Of a DNA stretch of 64,000 bases, positions 37,699-45,693 are shown one piece after another (within the stretch, counting starts at the first letter, position 1; each line of letters starts with the position of its first letter). This stretch comes from Paenibacillus sp. UNC451MF. Its GTDB lineage: Bacteria; Bacillota; Bacilli; Paenibacillales; NBRC-103111. The stretch lies in NCBI RefSeq assembly GCF_000686845.1, contig NZ_JMLS01000001.1, positions 1 to 64,000 on the forward strand. The letters are read 5' to 3'. Below the pieces are notes generated by a model. It was not told the DNA's origin. It searched no databases and was given only the letters and a program-made list of their open reading frames with translations. The position numbers and the translations under genes were made by a program.

Positions 37699-38060
37699 TG
37701 GAGACCATACTAAAAGAAATACCTGAGAAGACAACCGTAACGGAGGCCGAGCTGGACGAACTTCGTCCTTTACTGGCCTACATGGCAGCAAGCGCCCAGG
37801 AAGCGGGACTGAAACTGTCGCATGATAAAACGCTAGTTATCGGCATTCATCTACTGGCTTTTATGCGCAGAGTGAATAATAACGAATATTTGCCCGAGCT
37901 TGATGAGGGTATGTTTGAAGAAGTAAGTCCCGAGCTCGTGGAGTTGAGTCAGCGTGTGCTTCAAAGCCATGTAGAATCATCTGATCGCACACTTGACGCA
38001 GCGGAAATCTTTTATTTAACCGTACATTTTGAAGCGGCCAAATTTAATGAAGAGGGGTAA
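37689..38060 (+). CDS. Free-standing PRD-domain protein
   Basis: The 123-residue protein is essentially a single PTS regulation domain with no DNA-binding part. The PRD-type histidines lie in TLVIGIHLLAFMRRV and FYLTVHFEAAKF. PRDs are phosphorylated on histidine by HPr or EII. A lone PRD can only act by contacting something else, such as the BglG-type regulator or the transporter in this operon. It overlaps the amidohydrolase gene by 10 nt and precedes the SFCGS gene by 5 nt. This small family is known from the same neighbourhood in other Firmicutes (EF_0829 type, from memory). Confidence 0.8.
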   Translation: MQMMETILKEIPEKTTVTEAELDELRPLLAYMAASAQEAGLKLSHDKTLVIGIHLLAFMRRVNNNEYLPELDEGMFEEVSPELVELSQRVLQSHVESSDRTLDAAEIFYLTVHFEAAKFNEEG

Positions 38061-38065
38061 ATGAA

Positions 38066-38431
38066 ATGGAAAATAAAGTAAAAGTGGTTATCGGTGATCG
38101 TTTGGGTAAAGGACAAAATGTTGCAAAAGGTGTAGAGGCAGCCGGTGGTATCGCGATTGTCATTCCAGGTGTTGGTGCAGATATGAAGCTCGGAGATGTG
38201 ATGCATAAAGAAAATGCGGATTTCGGTATCTCCTTCTGCGGCAGTGGTGGAGCCGGCGCAGTTACGGCGAACACGAAATACAAGTATCCAATGGAGTTTG
38301 GGCTTCGTTCCGTCGACGCGGGAGTAACGGCCATCAATGCTGGGAAAAAGGTTATCGGCTTTGGTTTTATGGATATCGAGGAGCTGGGAAGAAGGCTGAC
38401 CGAAGCCTACATCAAAAAGAATAAGGGGTGA
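38066..38431 (+). CDS. Glycine-rich SFCGS-family protein
   Basis: The 121-residue cytosolic protein has the family block GISFCGSGGAGAV with C58. Two strand-turn segments (VKVVIGDRLGKGQN and AGGIAIVIPGVGADM) precede it, and KKVIGFGFMDIEELGRRL follows. The function is unknown. The Cys-Gly-Ser/Thr-Gly loop resembles the phosphocysteine loop of ascorbate- and galactitol-type EIIB proteins (C-G-T/S-G-x-G/A), although C58 is further from the N-terminus than in EIIB. In an operon with EI and HPr this makes it a candidate phosphocarrier. GAGGGG lies before the ATG. Confidence 0.85.
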   Translation: MENKVKVVIGDRLGKGQNVAKGVEAAGGIAIVIPGVGADMKLGDVMHKENADFGISFCGSGGAGAVTANTKYKYPMEFGLRSVDAGVTAINAGKKVIGFGFMDIEELGRRLTEAYIKKNKG

Positions 38432-38436
38432 GGCTC

Positions 38437-38775
38437 ATGTTCCAAGTAAAGGAGCAATCGATTATCGTTAGCGGAACGGCGGAAACGAAAACAGGCGCTT
38501 TTCAAAACGCACTATCCCAAATGAAAAAGAATATCGCCAAGGATATTCCCGATATTTTACTCCAGATCGAGCCTCAGGATGTAGAAGTTTTGTCCGCGAC
38601 GGAGTCGACGTACAAAGAGAGGTTTCTGGGCTTGCTGTTTCCAAGAACGAGAACCCGTTACGACATTACGATCCGGGTGGATGTGAAAATACGGGCAGTG
38701 AAGCTATCCGAAGTCCATTTTGAGCAAAAAACGGAATCATTACCTCCTTTACAGCGCATTCTTCGCATGAGATGA
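38437..38775 (+). CDS. DUF4312-family protein
   Basis: The 112-residue protein (ATG 38437, with AAGGGG upstream) looks soluble: FQVKEQSIIVSGTAETKTGAFQNALSQMKKNI, then basic FPRTRTRYDITIRVDVKIRAVKL and LPPLQRILRMR. It has alternating beta-strand character and no known catalytic motif. It occurs together with SFCGS, DUF4311 and DUF4310 proteins and probably forms a complex with the two membrane proteins that follow. Family name is from memory of this conserved neighbourhood. Confidence 0.8.
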   Translation: MFQVKEQSIIVSGTAETKTGAFQNALSQMKKNIAKDIPDILLQIEPQDVEVLSATESTYKERFLGLLFPRTRTRYDITIRVDVKIRAVKLSEVHFEQKTESLPPLQRILRMR

Positions 38776-38826
38776 ATGTGATGAAATAATGCAAATTGTG
38801 TTGGAAACCAAGTTGGGAGGAACCAG

Positions 38827-39615
38827 ATGAATACACTTACGATTGTATTCGAATCCATTATTATCGGTATATTGGTTGGATTCGGTGTGGGCGCCGGTGC
38901 GGCTCGGATGTTTCATGCACCAAATGTTCAAGGAATGGGGGCGTTCCGGACATTCGGAGAGCTCAATGCCTGTGAAGGCGATCCTGTTGCGCACTTTTCA
39001 TTCGGTCTAGGCTTTTTGTTCAATGCATGGGCCTCCGTCGTAGGCGCAGGGGGATTGACGCAGGATGTCGATCACCGGATTATTCCCAACTGGGCTGCGG
39101 CGGTCCTGCTGGCGAAGAACAAGAATGTGGAAGAAACACTTCACGATCCTAAGAAAATGGCTATCGTCGGAGCGATTATCGGTGCCATTGTCGTAGCTGT
39201 ACTGAATTCGACGGCGGCAGCGATTCCTGCCTCTTTGCAAGCTATCGCAACCAAGGTGCTCGTACCAGCGGCTAACTGGCTGATTAATCCGATCATGCCT
39301 ATCGTGTTTTGGACGGCAGCGATGGATGCTGGTAAAAGAACAGGCGTATGGGCCACAGCTTTAGGTGGTTTGGCGCATTTGGTTATGGGCAATGCCGTTC
39401 CAGGACTTGTGCTTGGCATTCTAATCGGCAAAGGCGTCGATGATAGCGGATGGAACCGCATTACCAAAACGCTCGTTGTTGCTGTTGTGCTCTTATATAT
39501 TTTTAGCGGTTTTTTCCGCGCCTTTGACGTTGCGCTATTGCACAGCTTGAATGTTCAAGTCATTCCACAATGGCTGATTGATCTTCACGCATTTTTTGGA
39601 TCGGTGGTGAAGTAA
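38827..39615 (+). CDS. DUF4311-family integral membrane protein
   Basis: The 262-residue protein has about six or seven hydrophobic segments. A polar, strongly patterned stretch ARMFHAPNVQGMGAFRTFGELNACEGDPVAHFSFG lies after the first segment, as expected for a substrate- or partner-binding loop; it contains H, C, E and D residues. Later segments are Gly/Ala-rich (MAIVGAIIGAIVVAVLNS; HLVMGNAVPGLVLGILIG). It has no ATPase partner nearby, which argues against an ABC importer. With DUF4310 it is the only membrane component of the operon, so it is the likely permease. TGGGAGGA precedes the ATG. Confidence 0.82.
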   Translation: MNTLTIVFESIIIGILVGFGVGAGAARMFHAPNVQGMGAFRTFGELNACEGDPVAHFSFGLGFLFNAWASVVGAGGLTQDVDHRIIPNWAAAVLLAKNKNVEETLHDPKKMAIVGAIIGAIVVAVLNSTAAAIPASLQAIATKVLVPAANWLINPIMPIVFWTAAMDAGKRTGVWATALGGLAHLVMGNAVPGLVLGILIGKGVDDSGWNRITKTLVVAVVLLYIFSGFFRAFDVALLHSLNVQVIPQWLIDLHAFFGSVVK

Positions 39616-39616
39616 G

Positions 39617-40273
39617 ATGGAAAATGTAGAACAAGTTAAAAAAGGTTTTTGGTATTCGGAATGGGCATTTACGCTATTTGTAGCTTGCTTGTCCGCGGGA
39701 ATTTTCTCCGGTACGCATTTGTATTACGTGTATCATGTCGGGGCTTTCAACGATATTGCAATTATCGCGCTGCTAGAAGCGGGGATTAAAGGCGGAAGCT
39801 TCGGGGCTGCCGCTGCATTCGGAGCGAGCTTCTTGTTCGCCCGTATCCTAGAAGGGCCGTTGGTTGGTATATTGGACATCGGCGGTTCACTGCAAACGGG
39901 TCTTGGTGTTGGTGTACCGGCTTTAATGCTTGGAGCGGGAATTACGGCTCCGCTAACCTCGTTCCCGCTTTCGCTGCTGACAGGCGCGGTGCTAGGGTTT
40001 CTAGTCGGTTTCGTCATCATTATGATCCGCAAATTTACGATCAATGCTTCGAATTCAACCTTCGGCGCTGATGTCATGATGGGAGCCGGTAATGCAGCTG
40101 GACGGTATTTGGGACCGCTCATCGTCATTTCTGCGGTTATGGCTTCGATCCCTGTAGGAATTGGAGCTACGGTCGGCGCTGCGATCTTCTACTATTTCAA
40201 AAAGCCGATTGCGGGCGGAGCCATTATTGGAGCCATGATTCTAGGAGCCTTCTTCCCGATTATTACAAAATAA
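39617..40273 (+). CDS. DUF4310-family integral membrane protein
   Basis: The 218-residue protein has about six membrane segments rich in Gly and Ala, with GGSFGAAAAFGASFLFARILEGPLVGILDIGGSLQTGLGVGVPALMLGAGITAPLTSFPLSLL in the middle. It starts one base after the DUF4311 stop. The two membrane proteins together would be similar in size to the split IIC/IID pair of mannose-family PTS, but I see no sequence match to those. The function is unknown; substrate translocation is inferred from context. Confidence 0.82.
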   Translation: MENVEQVKKGFWYSEWAFTLFVACLSAGIFSGTHLYYVYHVGAFNDIAIIALLEAGIKGGSFGAAAAFGASFLFARILEGPLVGILDIGGSLQTGLGVGVPALMLGAGITAPLTSFPLSLLTGAVLGFLVGFVIIMIRKFTINASNSTFGADVMMGAGNAAGRYLGPLIVISAVMASIPVGIGATVGAAIFYYFKKPIAGGAIIGAMILGAFFPIITK

Positions 40274-40296
40274 ACAGTTCAGCTAAGGAGTAAACC

Positions 40297-41397
40297 ATGA
40301 GTATATTCGAACAATACGGCTGCAGAAAAGTCATCAATGCAAGCGGCAAAATGACCGCTCTCGGGGCAAGCGCTGTCGCACCGGTTGTTGGTGACGCACT
40401 AAGCGCTGCCGCTAAAGACTATGTGGATGTTTCTGAGTTGTTGGTTGCTGCTGGTAAAGTTATTGCATCGGTAACCGGTGCTGAAGACGGCTGCCCGACG
40501 ACGGGAGCTGCCGCTGGAACGGCCATTGCCGTCGCTTCGGTAATCGCCGGAACGAAGCTGTCTTTGATTGAGAGCATTCCGCATACGACTGGAGTGCCTA
40601 ATGAAATTATTATCCAGAAGGGCCATGCGGTTCACTTTGGAGCTTCCATAACACAAATGATTTCTATCGGCGGTGGAAAAGTCGTTGAAGTCGGGCAAGC
40701 GAACCATGTGGAGAAGGCGCATATTGCCGAAGCCGTGAACGAGAAAACGGCTGCCTTATTTTACGTCAAGTCCCATCATGCGGTACAAAAAGGGATGCAG
40801 TCCATCGAGACGATGATATCGATTGCCAAGGAAAAAGGGATTCCGCTTATTATCGACGCAGCGGCTGAAGAGGATTTGCGTAAGTATATTGCGATGGGCG
40901 CAGATCTGGTCGTCTACAGCGGAGGTAAAGCAATTGAAGGGCCTACATCCGGCATGATTTGCGGTCGCGCATCGTTAATTGAGGCTTGCCGGGCCCAGTA
41001 TCACGGAGTCGGAAGACCGATGAAAATCGGTAAGGAAGGCATCATTGGCTTCTTGACAGCTTTACAGCGGTACGATGACAAGCCAGATGAGTCCCAGCAG
41101 CAGCTCGAACGAATGAAATGGCTGATCGAGCAGCTCAAGGATACGCCTGGAGTTAACGGTACCATACTTCAGGATGAAGCCGGCCGTGCTATCTATCGCG
41201 CTCAGCTAGCCATTGATTCCAAGATTACAGGGAAAACCGCTTACGATGTCATTAAAGAGCTGGAAGCAGGCAACCCTGCGGTATACACGCGCAATCATTA
41301 TGCTAATCTCGGCTTGATCAATATCGATCCGCGGCCACTATTGGAGGGTCAGGAAGAAATCATTGTCGCAAGAATTAAAGAAGTTTTGGCGAAATAA
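40297..41397 (+). CDS. DgaE-like PLP-dependent ammonia lyase
   Basis: The 366-residue fold-type I PLP enzyme resembles SelA-related proteins and DgaE, the D-glucosaminate-6-phosphate ammonia lyase of Salmonella. It begins YGCRKVINASGKMTALGAS, has GAAAGTAIAVASVIAG, the aspartate strand PLIIDAAAEEDL and the PLP lysine in VVYSGGKAIEGPTSGMICG. It should convert a 2-amino-2-deoxy sugar acid 6-phosphate to the 2-keto-3-deoxy acid phosphate and ammonia. AAGGAG precedes the ATG, and the DgaF-like aldolase follows. Confidence 0.88.
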   Translation: MSIFEQYGCRKVINASGKMTALGASAVAPVVGDALSAAAKDYVDVSELLVAAGKVIASVTGAEDGCPTTGAAAGTAIAVASVIAGTKLSLIESIPHTTGVPNEIIIQKGHAVHFGASITQMISIGGGKVVEVGQANHVEKAHIAEAVNEKTAALFYVKSHHAVQKGMQSIETMISIAKEKGIPLIIDAAAEEDLRKYIAMGADLVVYSGGKAIEGPTSGMICGRASLIEACRAQYHGVGRPMKIGKEGIIGFLTALQRYDDKPDESQQQLERMKWLIEQLKDTPGVNGTILQDEAGRAIYRAQLAIDSKITGKTAYDVIKELEAGNPAVYTRNHYANLGLINIDPRPLLEGQEEIIVARIKEVLAK

Positions 41398-41440
41398 GGT
41401 AACCAAGAGATAACAGGATATATGAAGGAGAGGACTTGCT

Positions 41441-42157
41441 GTGAGTAATCCAAGAATTCAATTAAACGTGCTGGCAAAAAATGCAGACAATGCCAAGCAA
41501 ATCGTAGAAGCGGCACAAGGCAATGTGTATGTAGGTTTGATGGTTAAAAACTACACTTCCGTAGATGCGGCGGTTGCAACCGTTCATGAATTTCAACAAG
41601 CGGGCGTTCCGGTTTCCGTAGGCTTAGGGGCAGGGGATCCTGCCATGTGGAAAAAGGTTGCAGATGTAGCGGTCCAAACGAAGCCGGCCCATGTTAACCA
41701 AGTGTTCCCGGCTGCGGGTTACACCTTGGGAGCCCTGCAAAGCGTAGGCAGCTCGCATTCCATTGTTAATGCACTGATCACGCCAAGCGGCACACCGGGT
41801 CAAGTCATCATTACGACCGGACCGCAAAGCGAAGCGTTGAAAGAGACGGTGTCCTGCGACGCCGCGGCGGCTATGCTCGCTGAGATTGGCATCCACTCCG
41901 TTAAGTTTTATCCCATCGGAGGTACGGATCATTTGGATGAGGTGGGAGCAATGGTCAAGGCTGCGGTTAAGCATCAGATCAAAATTTTCGAGCCGACTGG
42001 CGGTATTGACATCCATACGATCGGTAAAATTATCGAAGTATGCGCCGAAAATGGAGCGGAGCAAATTATCCCTCATGTGTACACCTCGATTATCGATAAA
42101 GCTACTGGATTGACACGTATTGAAGATGTTAAGGAATTGGCTCGTTTTTGTAAGTAA
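41441..42157 (+). CDS. DgaF-like KDGP aldolase
   Basis: The 238-residue (beta/alpha)8 protein matches the KDGP-aldolase family found next to DgaE. It starts MSNPRIQLNVLAKNADNAKQIVEAA and contains VSVGLGAGDPAMW, NQVFPAAGYTLGAL, SVKFYPIGGTDHLDE with a likely Schiff-base lysine, and FEPTGGIDIHT. It would split 2-keto-3-deoxy-6-phosphogluconate into pyruvate and glyceraldehyde-3-phosphate. GAAGGAGAGG precedes the GTG. It ends the operon; a strong terminator follows. Confidence 0.87.
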   Translation: MSNPRIQLNVLAKNADNAKQIVEAAQGNVYVGLMVKNYTSVDAAVATVHEFQQAGVPVSVGLGAGDPAMWKKVADVAVQTKPAHVNQVFPAAGYTLGALQSVGSSHSIVNALITPSGTPGQVIITTGPQSEALKETVSCDAAAAMLAEIGIHSVKFYPIGGTDHLDEVGAMVKAAVKHQIKIFEPTGGIDIHTIGKIIEVCAENGAEQIIPHVYTSIIDKATGLTRIEDVKELARFCK

Positions 42158-42175
42158 GACAACAGCATTATTGGG

Positions 42176-42221
42176 AAAAAGGAATTAGCGGTGGTTAACC
42201 GTTAGTTCCTTTTTTATTTTG
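42176..42221 (+). terminator. Terminator of the HPr-EI-Dga operon
   Basis: AAGGAATTAGCGGT and ACCGTTAGTTCCTT form a 14-bp stem with minor mismatches, followed by TTTTATTTTG. Confidence 0.9.
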
Positions 42222-42338
42222 TTATGACAAAAAAACTAAATTTTATCTCGTATTGTATCGATTTTTATGAAGAAAATATATTTCTTATGACCTATAATAC
42301 AAAAATAACCATTTTATCAAAAGACAGGGGGAATATTT

Positions 42339-43644
42339 GTGAAACGCAATATTTATGTAACAGCGCTTACAGTCTCTTTATTGACCGGAATAACGGCAGG
42401 TTGCAGCGGTGGATCAGCCCCGAGCTCGGAAGGCAAGGCAGCGGAAAAGGTAGATTTCAATGTACCTCTCGAATTTACCCTAACCTCCAGCGGAGCGACC
42501 TCACCTGAAAATTTTGACTTGGCCGTTACGCAGTTTCTGCAAAAGAAGTTTCCGAACTGGAAGTTCCACTATATTCAGCGTACTCAAGGAACGACAGCTC
42601 AGGAGCTGGTTACAGCTGGGACGGCTATCGACATTGTGCTAGAAGCACATACAGGAATTATTGACGGTGTTATTAACCCGGGAATTCAATATGACATCAG
42701 TGACCTGATTAAGAAAAACAACATCGATTTGAATAGGTTTGAGCCGGTTACTATTGATGCGATGAAAACGATGGCGAACGGACAGATATGGGGTCTTCCA
42801 GTCAGCATGATGTCGGTCGTCACCTTTTACAACAAAGATATATTTGATAAATTCGGAGTACCCTATCCGAAGGATGGCATGACTTGGGATGAGTTAACTG
42901 AGCTGTCCAAAAAACTGAACAAAGCGGAGGACGGTACGCAATATTTGGGACTGGTCGGGAACACAGGGCATATGCTCCTGATGAACAATTTCTCACTTCC
43001 TTATGTGGATGCTCAAACATCTAAGTCTACCTTTAACAATGATAAGTGGAGAACGATTATGGAGACGGTATTTAAAGGAGAATCGCAGGATTCCGGGTTC
43101 AAGAAATACCTGGTCGACAACAAAAACAAGATGCCGGGTAAAGACGAGTTTATTAAAAAGAAAAATCTTGCTATGTACGTGTACTTTTCGGAGCTTGCGA
43201 CTGATTCTAATATGCAGGGTATGAACTTCGACATGGTTTCTGCGGACGTATAAGGAGCTGCCAAATGTAGGCTTCCAGCCGATTCCTACGTATGCCATAC
43301 TAGCCTCAACAAGCAAGCATAAGGAAGAAGCGATGGAAGTCATCAACTACTTGGCATCCGACGAATACCAGCTTGCGAGAGCCAAGCTTGGGTTTATTAC
43401 GCCGCTGAAGAGCGAAGAGGTTCGTAAGGCTATGGGATCGGATTATAGTAAGAAGCTGAATTGGAATGCTGTATTCTATAAGCCTTTTGCAGCCATTCCG
43501 GTTAAAGGCGCTTTTGAAAATATCGGTGAGAAGCCGCTTGTTAGTCTTGTGCCGGATTATGTGCTGGGAAATAAAGATGTGAATACGGTGATGCGCGAAG
43601 CGGAAGAGGCAGCTAATAAAGCCATTGATAGCGCGCGTAAATAA
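42339..43644 (+). pseudogene. Frameshifted extracellular solute-binding lipoprotein
   Basis: A GTG start after AGGGGGA gives a signal peptide with lipobox TAGC (SLLTGITAGCSGG) and a type 1 solute-binding fold (VTFYNKDIFDKFGVPYPKDGMTWDEL). Reading stops at TAA 43251-43253, after FDMVSADV. The other frame continues without a break as YKELPNVGFQPIPTYAILAST through to KAIDSARK, stop at 43644, which is normal binding-protein sequence. Loss of one TA from a GTATATAAG would explain the change. No permease genes are adjacent, so it is also an orphan. A sequencing error is possible. Confidence 0.85.
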
Positions 43645-43726
43645 GGTAATCAGAAGGCTAGAGGTGAGGGATACCTACCGGAGTACCACCACACTTCTGA
43701 AGTTTTTAAGAGTCTATCATTAACCT

Positions 43727-43755
43727 AATTCTGATTTCGATCAGAATTTTTTTGT
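43727..43755 (+). terminator. Terminator with TTCG tetraloop
   Basis: AATTCTGAT-TTCG-ATCAGAATT is a perfect 9-bp stem with a very stable UUCG loop, followed by seven T. It closes the binding-protein pseudogene. Confidence 0.92.
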
Positions 43756-43782
43756 TTTTATATACTAAATATGGAAGGCGTC

Positions 43783-43791
43783 TGCTATAAT
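43783..43791 (+). promoter_or_regulatory. Extended -10 promoter of the ABC-2 operon
   Basis: TGCTATAAT is a consensus extended -10 element, 41 bp before the ATPase start. The -35 region is weak. Confidence 0.6.
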
Positions 43792-43831
43792 ACATTATCC
43801 GCTTTACAAGCTTCAGGGGGAGATGATAGAG

Positions 43832-44878
43832 ATGTCATTAATTGAAGTGAAACATGTGCGAAAAGTGTTTGAAACGAACGTTAGACGAGAAGGCAGATTT
43901 GGGGCGCTGCGCAGCTTAATAAGCCCGGAAAAGCGCGAGGTCGTGGGTGTAGACGACATTAGCTTCACAATTGATAAGGGAGAGAGTGTCGCCTATCTAG
44001 GTCCGAACGGGGCAGGGAAATCAACCACTATTAAAATGCTCACTGGGGTTTTGGAGCCGAGTGGGGGAGAAATTCTAGTATCGGGCTTGGTGCCAACCCG
44101 GAATCGAAAGCTAAGTAGCTATCAAATCGGCGTAGTATTCGGGCAGCGGAGCCAGCTGATCTTCGATCTTCCGGTAAAGGATTCCTTTGATCTACTGCGT
44201 TATATGTACAGCATTTCATGGGAACGCTATCATAAAAATTTAAAGGACTATTCGGATTTACTAGAAGTTGGACATCTTCTGGAACGACCGGTTAGGACGT
44301 TATCTCTGGGTCAAAGAATGCGTTGTGAAATTTTGGCGGCACTCCTCCATGACCCGGAAATTTTGTTCCTGGACGAGCCTACGATTGGATTGGACGTAGT
44401 AGCCAAGGAACGCATCCGGGCATTTATTGAAAGCATTAACCGGGAGAAGGATGTAACCCTGCTACTGACCACGCATGACATGCATGATATTGAGCGGCTT
44501 TGCCAGCGGACGATGATCATTGATAAAGGAAGCTTGATCTATGATGGCAGCCTTCAATACATTAAGGATCATTATGCTACGGAGCGACAAATTCGGGCAG
44601 TATTCTCCGACTCACACGCGGCTCTATCGGCAGCGAGAGTATTTATAGGAATGCCAGACATTGCCGTACATACCGAGGAACAGATTGTTAAGGTAACCTA
44701 CGATCAGCACCTAACCGATACGTCGGAGCTGCTGAGGCTGCTGCTGCAAAAGGCGGACCCTAGGGATCTGACTATGCAGGATGAAAGCATTGATGCACTG
44801 ATCAGTCGTATCTACCGGGAAGGAATTAATGCCAACCCTAGACCGGTATATGCGACTGTAGGAGGATCAAGGAGATGA
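43832..44878 (+). CDS. ABC-2 exporter ATP-binding protein
   Basis: The 348-residue ATPase (ATG 43832, AGGGGGAG upstream) has Walker A GPNGAGKST, signature LSLGQRMRCE, Walker B ILFLDEPTIGLD and H-loop TTHDMHD, plus a C-terminal extension of about 100 residues. The N-terminal insertion RREGRFGALRSLISPEKREVVGVDDISF is typical of the group that pairs with two ABC2_membrane_6-type permeases. It overlaps the next gene by 4 nt. Substrate unknown. Confidence 0.92.
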   Translation: MSLIEVKHVRKVFETNVRREGRFGALRSLISPEKREVVGVDDISFTIDKGESVAYLGPNGAGKSTTIKMLTGVLEPSGGEILVSGLVPTRNRKLSSYQIGVVFGQRSQLIFDLPVKDSFDLLRYMYSISWERYHKNLKDYSDLLEVGHLLERPVRTLSLGQRMRCEILAALLHDPEILFLDEPTIGLDVVAKERIRAFIESINREKDVTLLLTTHDMHDIERLCQRTMIIDKGSLIYDGSLQYIKDHYATERQIRAVFSDSHAALSAARVFIGMPDIAVHTEEQIVKVTYDQHLTDTSELLRLLLQKADPRDLTMQDESIDALISRIYREGINANPRPVYATVGGSRR

Positions 44879-45687
44879 TACAAGCTGTGGAGCGTATGGT
44901 AGGCATGTCGCGGATTGCCGTCCGCCAAAGGATGCAGTTTCGCTTCGATTTTATAATGACACTGCTGTCCACTCTCATGTTCAGCGTGATGTATTACATG
45001 CTGTGGAAAGCGATCTATTTGTACTCAACGGATACGGCACTGCCGTGGGAGCAGCTGATTACCTACGTGATGGTGGGACAAGCGATCAATTTTGCCCGCT
45101 GGTCGCCTGCGGAGAGAGCTCCGACGTATGCTATGGCACAAAGAGTCAGGAATGGCGATATTGCGCTCGACTTAATCCGGCCTGTCGATTTTCAAACACA
45201 GCGGTTTCTGGAGGCTGCCGGATTTTTCGTTGTGGAGATGCTGTGGGTTAATATCCCGGCCATGCTGCTGTTGATCTTTATATTAGGCATAGCCCCTCCG
45301 GCTGACGGGACTGCAGCTATAGGCTTCGCGGTAAGCCTCTGCATAGGCTTTCTGGTTGCGTTCAGCATTAATTCCATTATTATGATGATTTCCTTTATGA
45401 CGACAAATACGTTTGGAGTTCAGCTAGCCAAGAGAGCGGTTGTGGACATCTTCGCGGGTACGCTTATTCCATTTGAGTTTTTTCCGGATGCTTTGCGTAA
45501 GGTGCTGGAATATTTGCCTTTCCAGTCGATGGCTTACATTCCGCTTTCGATTTATACGGGGCGTTTAGCGGGCTGGGATATGGTTCAGTCGCTTGCAGAA
45601 CAGCTCTGCTGGGCTGTTGTGATGATTTTGATCAGCCGTTTGCTTTGGATGAAGGCAGCCAAGCGCTTAACGATCAACGGGGGGTGA
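44875..45687 (+). CDS. ABC-2 permease, first subunit
   Basis: The 270-residue protein has six membrane segments and the family features RMQFRFDFIMTLLSTLMFSVMYYMLWKAIY, YVMVGQAINFARW and NGDIALDLIRPVDFQTQRF. Its start overlaps the ATPase stop (ATGA). It forms the pore with the next gene's product. Confidence 0.88.
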   Translation: MIQAVERMVGMSRIAVRQRMQFRFDFIMTLLSTLMFSVMYYMLWKAIYLYSTDTALPWEQLITYVMVGQAINFARWSPAERAPTYAMAQRVRNGDIALDLIRPVDFQTQRFLEAAGFFVVEMLWVNIPAMLLLIFILGIAPPADGTAAIGFAVSLCIGFLVAFSINSIIMMISFMTTNTFGVQLAKRAVVDIFAGTLIPFEFFPDALRKVLEYLPFQSMAYIPLSIYTGRLAGWDMVQSLAEQLCWAVVMILISRLLWMKAAKRLTINGG

Positions 45688-45693
45688 GTATAC

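Noticed and set aside
39617-40273. DUF4310/DUF4311 as an ABC or ECF transporter
   Set aside because: No ATP-binding protein lies in the operon and no coupling-helix motif was seen, so a PTS-type role is favoured.
42224-42508. 94-codon plus-strand open frame over the start of the solute-binding protein
   Set aside because: No ribosome site; overlaps a clear lipoprotein signal sequence in another frame.
43240-43260. Programmed frameshift in the solute-binding protein
   Set aside because: No slippery heptamer, stimulatory pseudoknot or internal SD at the junction; a simple TA loss explains the break.
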